Below are positions 1-5,174 of a stretch of DNA of 5,174 nucleotides, piece after piece. The translations under genes were made by a program, and so were the position numbers. This stretch comes from Acidimicrobiia bacterium (GTDB taxonomy: Bacteria; Actinomycetota; Acidimicrobiia; Acidimicrobiales; Ilumatobacteraceae): the NCBI GenBank assembly GCA_013815505.1, contig JACDGA010000147.1:1-5174 (forward strand). Direction: 5' to 3'. Position 1 is the first letter of the stretch, and each line of letters starts with the position of its first letter. The notes beneath the pieces are model-generated. The model ran no database searches. It saw only the letters and a program-made list of their open reading frames with translations, and was not told where the DNA came from.

Positions 1-1
1 C

Positions 2-232
2 GGCTGCGCCGCCGTCGCCTCCGACGTCGACTGTGCCGGTGGTGAGGGCAACGGTCCGGAGTACGTGACCGGTCCGGTGACGGTGACCGGCAGCGCCGTG
101 TACGGACTGGACAGCGACGGCGACGGTCGGCTGCGAGGACTGAGCCACGCTTCGTTCTGTCATGCCAATCGTCACCGAAAACGCCCGATCGGCACGACAG
201 AACGGTGGGGTCAGAGGCTTTGGCGATGGTGA
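2..232 (+). CDS. C-terminal end of an Excalibur-like (calcium-binding-type) protein, 5' partial, frameshifted near its end
   Basis: Frame 2 is open from the window edge to a TGA at 230-232. The first 42 residues look like the end of a secreted Excalibur-type domain: a DVDC motif, a GNGPEYV stretch, GPVTVTG, then YGLDSDGDG, the aspartate-rich loop that in this group is normally followed by GCE and a stop near the protein end. Here the frame instead reads RLRGLSH after DGDG, while the next frame gives exactly GCED and a TGA at 141-143. One extra base around 125-130 therefore separates the gene from its expected end. Read as printed, the protein runs on through the inverted repeat at 153-204 and into the att repeat, giving basic low-complexity residues that look untranslated. 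Such domains are usually found in exported proteins. The rest of the gene lies outside the window. This is chromosomal flank, not part of the element. A sequencing error is as likely as a real mutation. Confidence 0.55.
   Translation, partial: GCAAVASDVDCAGGEGNGPEYVTGPVTVTGSAVYGLDSDGDGRLRGLSHASFCHANRHRKRPIGTTERWGQRLWRW
153..204. terminator. Long inverted repeat, probable bidirectional transcription-end hairpin
   Basis: The arms 153-166 and 191-204 (CGTTCTGTC/GACAGAACG outermost) pair over 14 positions with one mismatch at 162/195, which becomes a G-U pair on the minus-strand transcript. Four more pairs are possible inside (168-171 with 186-189). The hairpin starts 10 bases after the expected stop of the Excalibur gene (143). 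Before the element inserted it would have lain just past the 3' end of rnpB on the other strand, which is where a shared terminator of converging genes belongs. There is no T-run on either side, so termination is inferred. It could instead be a protein-binding palindrome. Confidence 0.5.
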
Positions 233-250
233 GTCGGCGTGTAAGCGGGA
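213..250. repeat. attL: distal copy of the rnpB 3' end, left boundary of the element
   Basis: This 38-base stretch matches 4034-4071 in the same orientation with one difference (T220 versus G4041). The inner 30 bases, 221-250 and 4042-4071, are identical. Identity ends at 251 (C) versus 4072 (T). The copy at 4042-4071 is the 3' end of the functional rnpB, so this one is an orphan 3' end left at the far side of an insertion. It contains the same strands that form helices P4 and P1 of RNase P RNA but has no partner nearby. Confidence 0.9.
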
Positions 251-405
251 CACGATTACGGCCGATTCCGCTACCTGCGACGATGCGGAAAAACCCTGTC
301 TGGCCTGCAGTTTCGCATCGCAGTAGCTCCCATCGAATCACGCTCGATCCCGACGAGTTGTGGGGTTCTCGTGGGGTTAGAAGGGCCACAGTGCCCGACG
401 AGGCT
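251..405. other. Left end of the element, non-coding
   Basis: No convincing gene. The open frames crossing it are arginine-rich shadows. An imperfect hairpin can form from CGATGCG (281-287) and CGCATCG (314-320), extended by AAA/TTT across a one-base bulge, with a loop of about 19 bases. The GTGGGG pair at 358-377 is listed separately. Confidence 0.4.
358..377 (+). repeat. Left putative integrase arm-type sites (two GTGGGG repeats, 11-bp spacing)
   Basis: GTGGGG begins at 360 and again at 371, exactly one helical turn apart on the same face. The surrounding sequence 353-365 (ACGAGTTGTGGGG) is repeated exactly at 3978-3990 near the other end, where the second repeat also follows after the same five-base gap. 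Tyrosine integrases with an N-terminal arm-binding domain use short direct repeats of this kind inside attP. The role is inferred from position, spacing and presence at both ends. Confidence 0.55.
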
Positions 406-429
406 CGGTGTCGATCACGCCACCTCGAC

Positions 430-641
430 GACACGCTCGACCGCCGGGAGCCGTTCAAATCGTTCATTGACGCGCTCTGGTGGGTCGGCAACAACGATGA
501 CGACCGGTCGGCTATGGCGACATCACCCCCGTCACCCTCGGTGGATGTCTGGCCGGGCTCGTGGCGATGATTGTCGGGATCTCGACGCTTGCCGTCATCA
601 CGGCTCAAGTCGCGGCGTTCCTCGTCGCCGACGACGACTAG
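430..641 (+). pseudogene. Decayed potassium channel pore fragment (Ion_trans_2 type)
   Basis: Three frames must be joined to read it. Frame 1 gives the turret and pore helix (FKSFIDALWWV, ending about 486). Frame 2 gives ATTMTT (488-505). Frame 3 gives the selectivity filter VGYGDITPVT (507-536) and then a hydrophobic inner helix with a gating-type GIS (576-584) and an end AQVAAFLV before TAG at 639-641. Joined, it matches the pore loop plus second transmembrane helix of two-helix or six-helix K+ channels, whose filter is T-V-G-Y-G-D. One extra base near 486-487 and one at 506-507 break it. The filter arginine position of relatives reads GGC, with Cys at 546-548. No first transmembrane helix or start codon is visible upstream, where the GTGGGG repeats lie. 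Such a channel would sit in the cytoplasmic membrane, but this copy cannot make one. Residue identity of the filter makes the family call firm; why it is in the element is unknown. Confidence 0.72.
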
Positions 642-896
642 GCCGCTCATCAACCGCTACCCCGAATTCTTGCGGCGCCATAAGGGTGGGTTAGGGCTCA
701 CCTGCCATCAGAGTGAGCGGCCCGGTAGAGGCACGGCACGATCGACTACTCGCGCTGGCAGACGCCCCGCACTGAGCCGGCACTCGGAGCGGCTCAGTGT
801 GGAGGCGAGCTGGGAGCGGCGGCGCCGGCCATCGGCAGATCGGTCGCTCCAGACGCAGCCGCGAACTGTCGTTCGTGACGATGCTGGTTCCGGCTT
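642..896. other. Non-coding stretch between the channel remnant and the secreted-protein gene
   Basis: I see no gene here. The open frames are arginine- and serine-rich and start on no recognisable ribosome binding site. It holds a short hairpin, GCTCAC (696-701) with GTGAGC, and the stronger one at 770-799. Confidence 0.4.
770..799 (-). terminator. Hairpin downstream of the secreted-protein gene
   Basis: CACTGAGCCG (770-779) is perfectly complementary to 790-799, giving a 10-bp stem with a 10-base loop. It lies about 100 bases past the minus-strand stop at 897, a plausible transcription end. No U-run follows, so the termination role is tentative. Confidence 0.35.
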
Positions 897-1202
897 CTAG
901 TCGATGGCCGGGTTGGAGTCGTCCAGTGCGGGAGGTACGCGGCCAGTGGTCTGGTAGCAGCCGTCGTCGGCCTTGCCGGGGGTGCCGGCGTCAGGTCCGT
1001 GGTGAGCGGTCTCCAGCCCGTAGGCGGCTGGGTCACCGCCGCAGGACACCCCGCTGACGTACGGGCCATGGTTCTGGCCGTTCGCGATCACCCGGCCGTT
1101 GACGGTATGCGGATGGGCACCTGCGGTTTGCCCGGTGAAACCGAGCGTTCCTGCAACGATGCCAGCCGCGATGAGTGCCTTGCATGCTGTCTTGGTCATC
1201 AT
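897..1202 (-). CDS. Small secreted protein of unknown function (101 aa)
   Basis: Start chosen at ATG 1200-1202 because AGGGAG stands about six bases upstream; the open frame continues upstream but there it overlaps other genes and looks non-coding. The first 29 residues form a classic Sec signal peptide: basic start (MMTKTACK), hydrophobic core rich in A, G, I, V and L, and a probable signal peptidase I site after TAGA, before HPHTV. The mature part, about 72 residues, is Gly-, His- and Asp-rich. It has NGQNHGPYVSG (41-51), SCGGDPAAYGLE (53-64), TAHHGPDAGTPGK (65-77) and DGCYQ (80-84). The two mature cysteines, C54 and C82, could form one disulfide. I believe similar GLETAHHGPDAGTPGK proteins occur in actinobacteria, but no function is known to me. 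It is the only gene with an export signal in the element, so it looks like cargo. No good -10 box is visible. Confidence 0.75.
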   Translation of the reverse strand: MMTKTACKALIAAGIVAGTLGFTGQTAGAHPHTVNGRVIANGQNHGPYVSGVSCGGDPAAYGLETAHHGPDAGTPGKADDGCYQTTGRVPPALDDSNPAID

Positions 1203-1301
1203 GTTCTCTCCCTGATTGGTCGGCGATAACCGCCACCCTGCAGGGCGTTGAGGATGTGCCACCCCGTCACGGCACCACAACCGCCGCCCGCCCCTTGGTG
1301 C

Positions 1302-1491
1302 AATCTTCGCATTATGTGCTTCGCCACGCATGATGGCCTGCGACCCTTCAAGTTTCCTTTGTGTCTCGCCGATGCGCCCAACGTGGGCAGCCTGTTCGTT
1401 GTGCGGGTGATCGCCGACCAACACGATCCGTACCCGACTCGAAGGCTGCTCGCCTGCCGCAATCGAGGCGCTGCGCGTCGAGTACGAGGTG
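1302..1491 (-). pseudogene. Probable decayed HNH endonuclease fragment
   Basis: Two minus-strand frames give consecutive pieces resembling the end of an HNH domain. The first (about 1491-1420) reads HLVLDAQ then CGRRAAFE, where active members typically have a VCH or VLH, CD and C-x-NP-x-HL pattern. After a one- or two-base shift the second (down to 1302) reads VLVGDHPHNEQAAHVGRIG, then RGEAHNAKI, matching the G-T/D-H-x-x-N segment and the RGE-H-x-AK-L segment found after the HNH core. The catalytic His and zinc-binding Cys are only partly recognisable, and the reading breaks off after AKI. HNH nucleases often neighbour phage terminase genes, and this one lies directly downstream of the small-terminase-like gene on the same strand, which supports the call. 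It is a weak remnant; chance resemblance cannot be excluded. Outside it, 1203-1301 and 1492-1575 hold nothing I can identify. Confidence 0.38.
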
Positions 1492-1575
1492 CCGGCGTAA
1501 CCGTCGTCGAGACCGTCGAAAGCGTCCGGCCGGGGCCACGTATCGAGCCCTGGGTGTGGCAAGCCCCGGGAACTC

Positions 1576-1601
1576 GAACCCGACCGGACGCGATCGGGTT
1601 C
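1576..1601 (-). terminator. Hairpin overlapping the stop codon of the small-terminase-like gene
   Basis: GAACCCGA (1576-1583) pairs with TCGGGTTC (1594-1601). After one mismatch (G-U on the minus transcript) two more pairs follow, leaving a four-base loop at 1587-1590. The TGA stop (1602-1600) lies partly inside the stem. The position right at the gene end suggests transcription termination or mRNA 3'-end protection. No U-run follows. Confidence 0.5.
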
Positions 1602-2079
1602 ACGACGACCACGGCAAGTCAGGGTCAGGGTGGTCGGCACCGCGAAGCTGGCGCCGATAGTCCTCGAGCGTCGTGAAGTCCCCCGATGAATCCTCCTCCG
1701 ACGCCGCACGCTGCACCTCGACTCGAGCACGCCGACGGTCACCCTCAGTAGCGAGCAACGCAGTCAGCGCCTTCAACCAGGCCGACACAACCGAGCCACG
1801 CAACGGGCGCGACACCATGACCACCTCGCCGTCCTTCATCACCACCGGCTGCGGCGACAACTCCCGCGACATCGACTCAGCCAACAACGCGGCCACCGCC
1901 CAATCGGACGGCTGATACAGCTGCGACTGCGCCGATTGGGCCAGCGACCGATAGATGCGGGCGGCAACGGGGTGCCACTCGGGATCTGGTTCGGGTGGTT
2001 CGTCCAACTTGGTGTGCCACCGCTCGGCAAGTTCCTCGGTGGTCAGCAGCTGATCGTTCGCCATCGTTTCTTTTGCCAT
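1600..2079 (-). CDS. Phage terminase small-subunit-like protein (159 aa)
   Basis: In double-stranded DNA phages the small terminase recognises the packaging site and delivers DNA to the large-subunit ATPase-nuclease. The sequence resembles a family common in actinophages and actinobacterial prophages. It has a WHPVAARIYRSL segment (35-46), QLYQPSDWAVAALLAE (53-68), a KDGEVVMVSRPLRG strand pair (82-95), then a long helix SAWLKALTALLATEGDRRRARVE (99-121). The N-terminus is charged and the C-terminus acidic and probably disordered. Length fits the family. The first ATG (2077-2079) has no ribosome binding site, but a -10 box TATTAT ends exactly seven bases upstream, so translation is probably leaderless from it; an in-frame ATG at 2062-2064 with a weak AAAGAA upstream is the alternative. 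No large terminase, portal or capsid gene follows. The gene is divergent from the recombinase operon. The frame is intact with coding-like composition, so the gene appears maintained. Confidence 0.72.
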   Translation of the reverse strand: MAKETMANDQLLTTEELAERWHTKLDEPPEPDPEWHPVAARIYRSLAQSAQSQLYQPSDWAVAALLAESMSRELSPQPVVMKDGEVVMVSRPLRGSVVSAWLKALTALLATEGDRRRARVEVQRAASEEDSSGDFTTLEDYRRQLRGADHPDPDLPWSS

Positions 2080-2101
2080 GCGGTAATAATACGGCTAGGG
2101 T
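2073..2101 (+). promoter_or_regulatory. Putative promoter of the 2143-3977 operon
   Basis: TTGCCA at 2073-2078 (five of six to TTGACA), a 17-base spacer, then TAGGGT at 2096-2101 (TANNNT) predicts a start near 2108 and a leader of about 35 bases before the GTG at 2143. The -35 box lies within the first codons of the opposite gene, and the spacer contains the -10 box of the opposing promoter. Confidence 0.5.
2086..2091 (-). promoter_or_regulatory. Putative -10 box for a leaderless terminase-like transcript
   Basis: Read on the minus strand this is TATTAT, followed by six bases (TACCGC) and the ATG of the small-terminase-like gene. The distance places the transcription start on the A of the ATG, a common leaderless arrangement in actinobacteria. 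No good -35 hexamer is visible. Confidence 0.5.
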
Positions 2102-2142
2102 CTGCCCTTGTGGGACGTGACACAGATACCGGAAGGGTCCAG

Positions 2143-2838
2143 GTGCTCGACACGGATCTCACCGGCGGCGGCGCACACAGCAGCCGAGAGGTCGGCACGG
2201 ACTGGGCCGACGAGGCACGCCCACGCCTCGAGACAGCGGCCCGCATCGGGCGGACGATGTTGCGGCTGGAGTGGGTCGGCCGCGACGTCGGCGACGTGTT
2301 CGATCCCGCCACGGTGCCCGAATCGCCAGCTTGGGTCGACGTCATCAGTGCCACCGACCGGGGCGCGCTGATGCGGGTCCGGCTGCAGCTCGCCGAGCCG
2401 GGCCAGATTCGGCGGATCGGGTTCGAGGTGCGCGACGGGTCCACTGAGGTGACGCAGCGGTACCTCCGCAAGCTCGGCCACGGCGCGATGCTCAAGATGA
2501 CCGACGAAGCGCTCGCCGACTGGGCGGTCGGACGGTTCCTCGGCTCGGCATGGCACCGCGAAGTGCATCGGCCGGGGCGGGCTGGTCGCCCCGACGGCTT
2601 CTACGCCCGTTGGGCACAGCGATACATCGAGGCGATGAAGGCTGAGTCGCGGTCGCCGATCCAACGGCTGATCGAGGAAGAACGACAGCAGGGTCGCCAT
2701 GCCACTGCCGGCCAGATACGCGGCTACTTGAACCGGGCCCGCGAGCGCTCACTGCTCACGGCTTCACCGGCGGGCCGGCCAGGTGGCGAGTTGACTGCCG
2801 AAGGGCACCGAGTTCTCAACAGATTGGAGCGTGCCTGA
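2143..2838 (+). CDS. Uncharacterised integrase-coupled protein with a probable C-terminal helix-turn-helix (231 aa)
   Basis: Start chosen at GTG 2143 because GGAAGG (2131-2136) stands six bases before it. The frame is open upstream to 1936 but there it is antisense to the terminase-like gene, and an in-frame GTG at 2110 would be leaderless. Residues 21-110 are an alpha/beta region with no motif I recognise (VFDPATVPESPAWVDV, then RVRLQLAEPGQIRRIGFEVRDG). Residues 150-165 (DGFYARWAQRYIEAMK) precede a helical segment SPIQRLIEEE, TAGQIRGYLNRARERSLLT (171-206) and GRPGGELTAEG (211-221), the pattern of a small winged or AsiA-free HTH domain seen in hypothetical proteins beside actinobacterial integrases. 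The stop overlaps the recombinase start by one base (TGATG), so the two are translationally coupled. Likely roles are directionality factor, site-binding partner or regulator of the recombinase; none is shown. Excisionases are usually much smaller, so a plain Xis is less likely. Confidence 0.82.
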   Translation: MLDTDLTGGGAHSSREVGTDWADEARPRLETAARIGRTMLRLEWVGRDVGDVFDPATVPESPAWVDVISATDRGALMRVRLQLAEPGQIRRIGFEVRDGSTEVTQRYLRKLGHGAMLKMTDEALADWAVGRFLGSAWHREVHRPGRAGRPDGFYARWAQRYIEAMKAESRSPIQRLIEEERQQGRHATAGQIRGYLNRARERSLLTASPAGRPGGELTAEGHRVLNRLERA

Positions 2839-3977
2839 TGGCGAGCATCACCGCACTTGACGGCGACGGCCGTCCCATCCCGAAGGGCCGCAAGGTTCGA
2901 GCGGTCCGATATAGAGCACGCTGGCGGACGCCGGGCGGTGCCAGCCGAGAACGCCGATTCGACCGCAAGATCGACGCCGAGAACTTCCTGACGAGCATCG
3001 AGCATCGCAAGCTCGCCGGCGAGTACGTCGACGCGATGGCCGGACGGATCACCTTCGCCGACTACTCGGCTGCGTGGCTCGAGCGGAAGCGGGCGACGAC
3101 GAAGGCAACGACCGCCGAGACATTCTCGAGTCACCTCCGCAAACACCTCGGGCCGCGGTTCGGGCGGATGGAGCTGCGCGTCATCACCCGCGAGCAGGTC
3201 AAGGCGTTCGCTGGCTCGCTTCAACCTGGCGTCGCCCCGACGACGGCGCGGGCGATCGTGTTCACGCTCGCAGCGGTCCTCCGCGAGGCCGTCGACGACG
3301 GCCGGATCGCCCGGAATCCTGCCGAGAGGATCGCGGTCGGGTCGAAAACCGAACGCCGGGTCGACCCGATGCACGTGTCGGGGATCGCCGCCAAGGTGCC
3401 CGAGCTCGCCGACGCGATGCCGGCACGGTGGCGCGCCGCGGTCGTGCTCATGGCCTCCACTGGGCTGAGGCTCGGAGAGTGTCTCGGGTTGACGGTCGAC
3501 CGCGTCGATTTCCTGCGGTACACGATCCGGGTCGACCGCCAGCTCGCCAACGTCGCCGGCGGCTCCGGGTTCGGGTCGCCGAAGACTCGTGCAGGGCTTC
3601 GGCTGATCCCGGTCCCCTCGTACATCACCGAGCTGCTCGCCGCCCACCTTGCCGAGTTCCCGGCAGGCGACGACGCGCTGATCTTCACGATGGCGTCGGG
3701 ACGGCCCGTGAGTCGCTCGCAATGGTCCGACGCATACCGCGCCGCGTGCGCCGTCGCCGACGTCGAAGGGCGCACGAGGACTCACGATCTACGGCACGTA
3801 GCGGCGTCAGCACTGATCGCGTCGGGGTTGTCGGTGTCGGCGGTGCAGGCGGTGCTCGGCCACGCCTCTGCGGGTGAAACGCTCGACGTCTATATCCACT
3901 TCTGGCCGAGCGACGAGGCCAAGACCCGCGAGGCGATCGGGCGAGCCTCGGAGGCGTGGTTCCGCGGCGTCGGCTGA
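2838..3977 (+). CDS. int: Tyrosine recombinase / phage-type integrase (379 aa)
   Basis: Catalyses site-specific integration and excision through a phosphotyrosine intermediate. Domain order: an N-terminal arm-binding region (about 20-66, with VRYRARWRTPGG and RRFDRKIDAENFL), a helical SAM-like core-binding domain (about 70-165, FADYSAAWLERK to ARNPAERI), and the catalytic domain (about 180-360). All active-site residues are present: R211 in TGLRLGE, K249 in SPKT, H316 and R319 in HDLRH, H342 in LGHAS, and nucleophile Y352 in VYIHF. Length is typical of actinobacterial integrases. The start ATG overlaps the stop of the upstream gene by one base; GGAG at 2826-2829 serves as ribosome binding site. 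The gene ends 56 bases before the right att repeat, with three GTGGGG repeats in that gap, the usual placement of an integrase beside its own attachment site. It is intact and probably active; the target inferred here is the 3' end of rnpB. Confidence 0.96.
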   Translation: MASITALDGDGRPIPKGRKVRAVRYRARWRTPGGASRERRFDRKIDAENFLTSIEHRKLAGEYVDAMAGRITFADYSAAWLERKRATTKATTAETFSSHLRKHLGPRFGRMELRVITREQVKAFAGSLQPGVAPTTARAIVFTLAAVLREAVDDGRIARNPAERIAVGSKTERRVDPMHVSGIAAKVPELADAMPARWRAAVVLMASTGLRLGECLGLTVDRVDFLRYTIRVDRQLANVAGGSGFGSPKTRAGLRLIPVPSYITELLAAHLAEFPAGDDALIFTMASGRPVSRSQWSDAYRAACAVADVEGRTRTHDLRHVAASALIASGLSVSAVQAVLGHASAGETLDVYIHFWPSDEAKTREAIGRASEAWFRGVG

Positions 3978-3982
3978 ACGAG

Positions 3983-4014
3983 TTGTGGGGCTGGCGTGGG
4001 GTCTGCGCGGGGTC
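3983..4014 (+). repeat. Right putative integrase arm-type sites (three GTGGGG-like repeats, 11-bp spacing)
   Basis: GTGGGG begins at 3985 and 3996, and a variant GCGGGG at 4007, all exactly 11 bases apart. The first two with flanks mirror 353-377 near the left end, with 13 identical bases at 3978-3990. In the circular form they would stand about 20 bp from the core on one side and the left pair about 110 bp on the other. Binding by the recombinase is inferred. Confidence 0.55.
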
Positions 4015-4043
4015 GCGACGCGAAAGTCCTGCTAGAGGCTGTG

Positions 4044-4408
<365 letters not shown>

Positions 4409-4414
4409 CGCGGA

Positions 4415-4420
4415 AGTCTA
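4415..4420 (-). promoter_or_regulatory. Putative -10 box of rnpB
   Basis: TAGACT on the minus strand, followed by six bases and an A at 4408, one base before the first P1 nucleotide. This predicts initiation precisely at the RNA 5' end. No clear -35 hexamer is seen 16-18 bases upstream. Confidence 0.5.
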
Positions 4421-4474
4421 CGCCCGCCCGTCTCGGCATGCGCCCAGCCCGCCAGCAGCGAGCGAGCGCCGTCG

Positions 4475-5174
4475 TCAGCCCGTTGTCGTCGGAGTGGTGG
4501 CCGTCGACGCCGACGGAGTCGTCGTGGCGGCGGGCGCGCCGTCGCAGGTCATCTCTTCGTAGATGAACGAGTTCTCCCGCGGCGTCTCCACCGTCGCCGT
4601 GAAGCGCGTGCCGGCCTCGTTGGCCTTGCCGATGACGAGCGTCGCCGCGCCGAGCTCGCCGAAGCGGTTCGTCAGGACGTACGGCGTCGGCGTGCCGTCC
4701 GAGGCGGTCGCAGCGTCCTCCGCCATTGGTGTCGTAGCCGTCTCATCCGACGCCTCCACCGGGGCAGCGACGAGAGGGCTCACGAACGCCTTCGGCGTCG
4801 ACGTGCGCAACATCGCGATGACCGAGGCGTGGCGCACCTCCTGAGCGGCGATGCGCATCAGCTCGGCGCGCAGCGGACGCGCCGAGAGGAAGGCGACGAC
4901 CGACTGGTACGTCGCTCCCGCGAGGTTCTCGAACGCGAGCGCGGTCGACGTGGCATCACGCGCGGGATTGTCGCTCTCGGGTATGTCCTGCGCCTCGTTG
5001 CCGAGGATGTTGTCGAGGATCGGGGCGACGGCGCGCTCCATGAGCCACGGGTTGGGACACTCGAACTGCTCACCGTCGGCGTCGTCGATCAACCCGCCGA
5101 GGATGCCGGCGTGCTTGCGGTGGTCGCCGACGAAGCGCTCGAATGGCTCGGCGTACTCGCCCGTGATCAGCCCC
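4475..5174 (-). CDS. Ferritin-like domain protein, N-terminus beyond the window
   Basis: Continuous open frame from the right edge to TGA at 4477-4475, giving 232 residues of C-terminal sequence. The visible part begins inside a helical bundle: FERFVGDHRKHAGIL (11-25 of the visible part), a PNPWLMERAVAPILDNI helix, then FENLAGATYQSVVAFL (81-96) and MRIAAQEVRHASVIAML (106-122). The E-N-L and E-V-R-H elements (E82, E112, H115) fit the paired carboxylate and histidine ligands of the ferritin-like four-helix fold seen in secreted or twin-arginine-exported actinobacterial proteins. A Thr-, Ala- and Pro-rich linker follows, then a short beta-type tail (LTNRFGELGAATLVIG, RFTATVETPRENSFIYEEM) and a Thr/Ala/Pro end. 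Export is likely from this composition but the signal sequence is not in view. It lies 66 bases upstream of the rnpB start on the same strand; rnpB has its own -10 box. Metal binding and substrate are unknown. Confidence 0.72.
   Translation of the reverse strand, partial: GLITGEYAEPFERFVGDHRKHAGILGGLIDDADGEQFECPNPWLMERAVAPILDNILGNEAQDIPESDNPARDATSTALAFENLAGATYQSVVAFLSARPLRAELMRIAAQEVRHASVIAMLRTSTPKAFVSPLVAAPVEASDETATTPMAEDAATASDGTPTPYVLTNRFGELGAATLVIGKANEAGTRFTATVETPRENSFIYEEMTCDGAPAATTTPSASTATTPTTTG

Noticed and set aside
205..210. A further GTGGGG at 205-210, and another at 4181-4186
   Set aside because: The first lies in the chromosomal flank outside the att repeat and the second is conserved rnpB sequence. 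Neither has an 11-bp-spaced partner.
205..900. Plus-strand open frames of 107-121 residues in this region
   Set aside because: They are arginine- and serine-rich with no coherent domain except where each carries a piece of the broken K+ channel, which is annotated as one pseudogene.
1555..1590. tRNA T-arm-like sequence on the minus strand (GGGTTCGAGTTCCC followed by GGGGCTTGCCA)
   Set aside because: The T-stem does not pair cleanly, and no D-arm, anticodon arm or matching acceptor strand lies upstream. It sits in the hairpin region after the terminase-like gene and is probably coincidence.
1248..1676. Plus-strand open frame of 142 residues
   Set aside because: It has no start context or recognisable domain, and it overlaps the end of the terminase-like gene and the HNH trace on the other strand.
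1203..1742. N-terminal extension of the secreted-protein frame
   Set aside because: It overlaps the terminase-like gene, would bury the signal peptide inside the protein, and has arginine-rich shadow composition. The ATG at 1202 has a ribosome binding site.
1936..2142. Upstream extension of the integrase-coupled gene to an ATG at 1936
   Set aside because: It is antisense to the start of the small-terminase-like gene, and a good ribosome binding site stands before GTG 2143.

Overview
The window is GC-rich bacterial DNA with GC-rich codon third positions, GTG and ATG starts, TANNNT -10 boxes and one apparently leaderless gene. These features, together with a class A RNase P RNA and the style of the proteins, point to Actinomycetota. 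Acidimicrobiia is possible, but I cannot fix the class. The central result is a small integrated element, 3821 bp per unit, inserted at the 3' end of the RNase P RNA gene (rnpB). It is bounded by direct repeats at 213-250 and 4034-4071 (37 of 38 bases identical, 30 in a row).

Left flank (1-212): the C-terminal end of a secreted-type Excalibur-like protein with an apparent one-base frameshift in its last motif, followed by a long inverted repeat at 153-204. Right flank (4044-5174): rnpB on the minus strand (about 4044-4408) with its own -10 box, then the 3' part of a ferritin-like domain protein on the minus strand that runs off the window. Without the element, rnpB and the Excalibur gene would converge, with the inverted repeat between them.

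Inside the element, left to right: an att-proximal non-coding stretch with two 11-bp-spaced GTGGGG repeats; a decayed K+ channel pore fragment broken by two frameshifts (plus strand); a non-coding stretch with a 10-bp hairpin; a 101-residue secreted protein (minus); a probable decayed HNH endonuclease fragment (minus); a small-terminase-like protein (minus); a 63-bp divergent promoter region; and a coupled plus-strand pair, a DNA-binding-like protein of unknown function overlapping by one base with a tyrosine recombinase. Three more GTGGGG repeats at 11-bp spacing lie between the recombinase stop and the right att repeat.

Working model: the recombinase cuts within the 3' end of rnpB, and the element carries a replacement for that end. 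The shared 30 bp contains the 3' strands of helices P4 and P1, so rnpB stays intact after insertion. With a terminase small subunit, an HNH trace and an integrase but no capsid, portal, large terminase or recognisable replication gene, the element is either a very small phage-satellite-like island or a heavily deleted prophage. The sequence alone does not decide between them.
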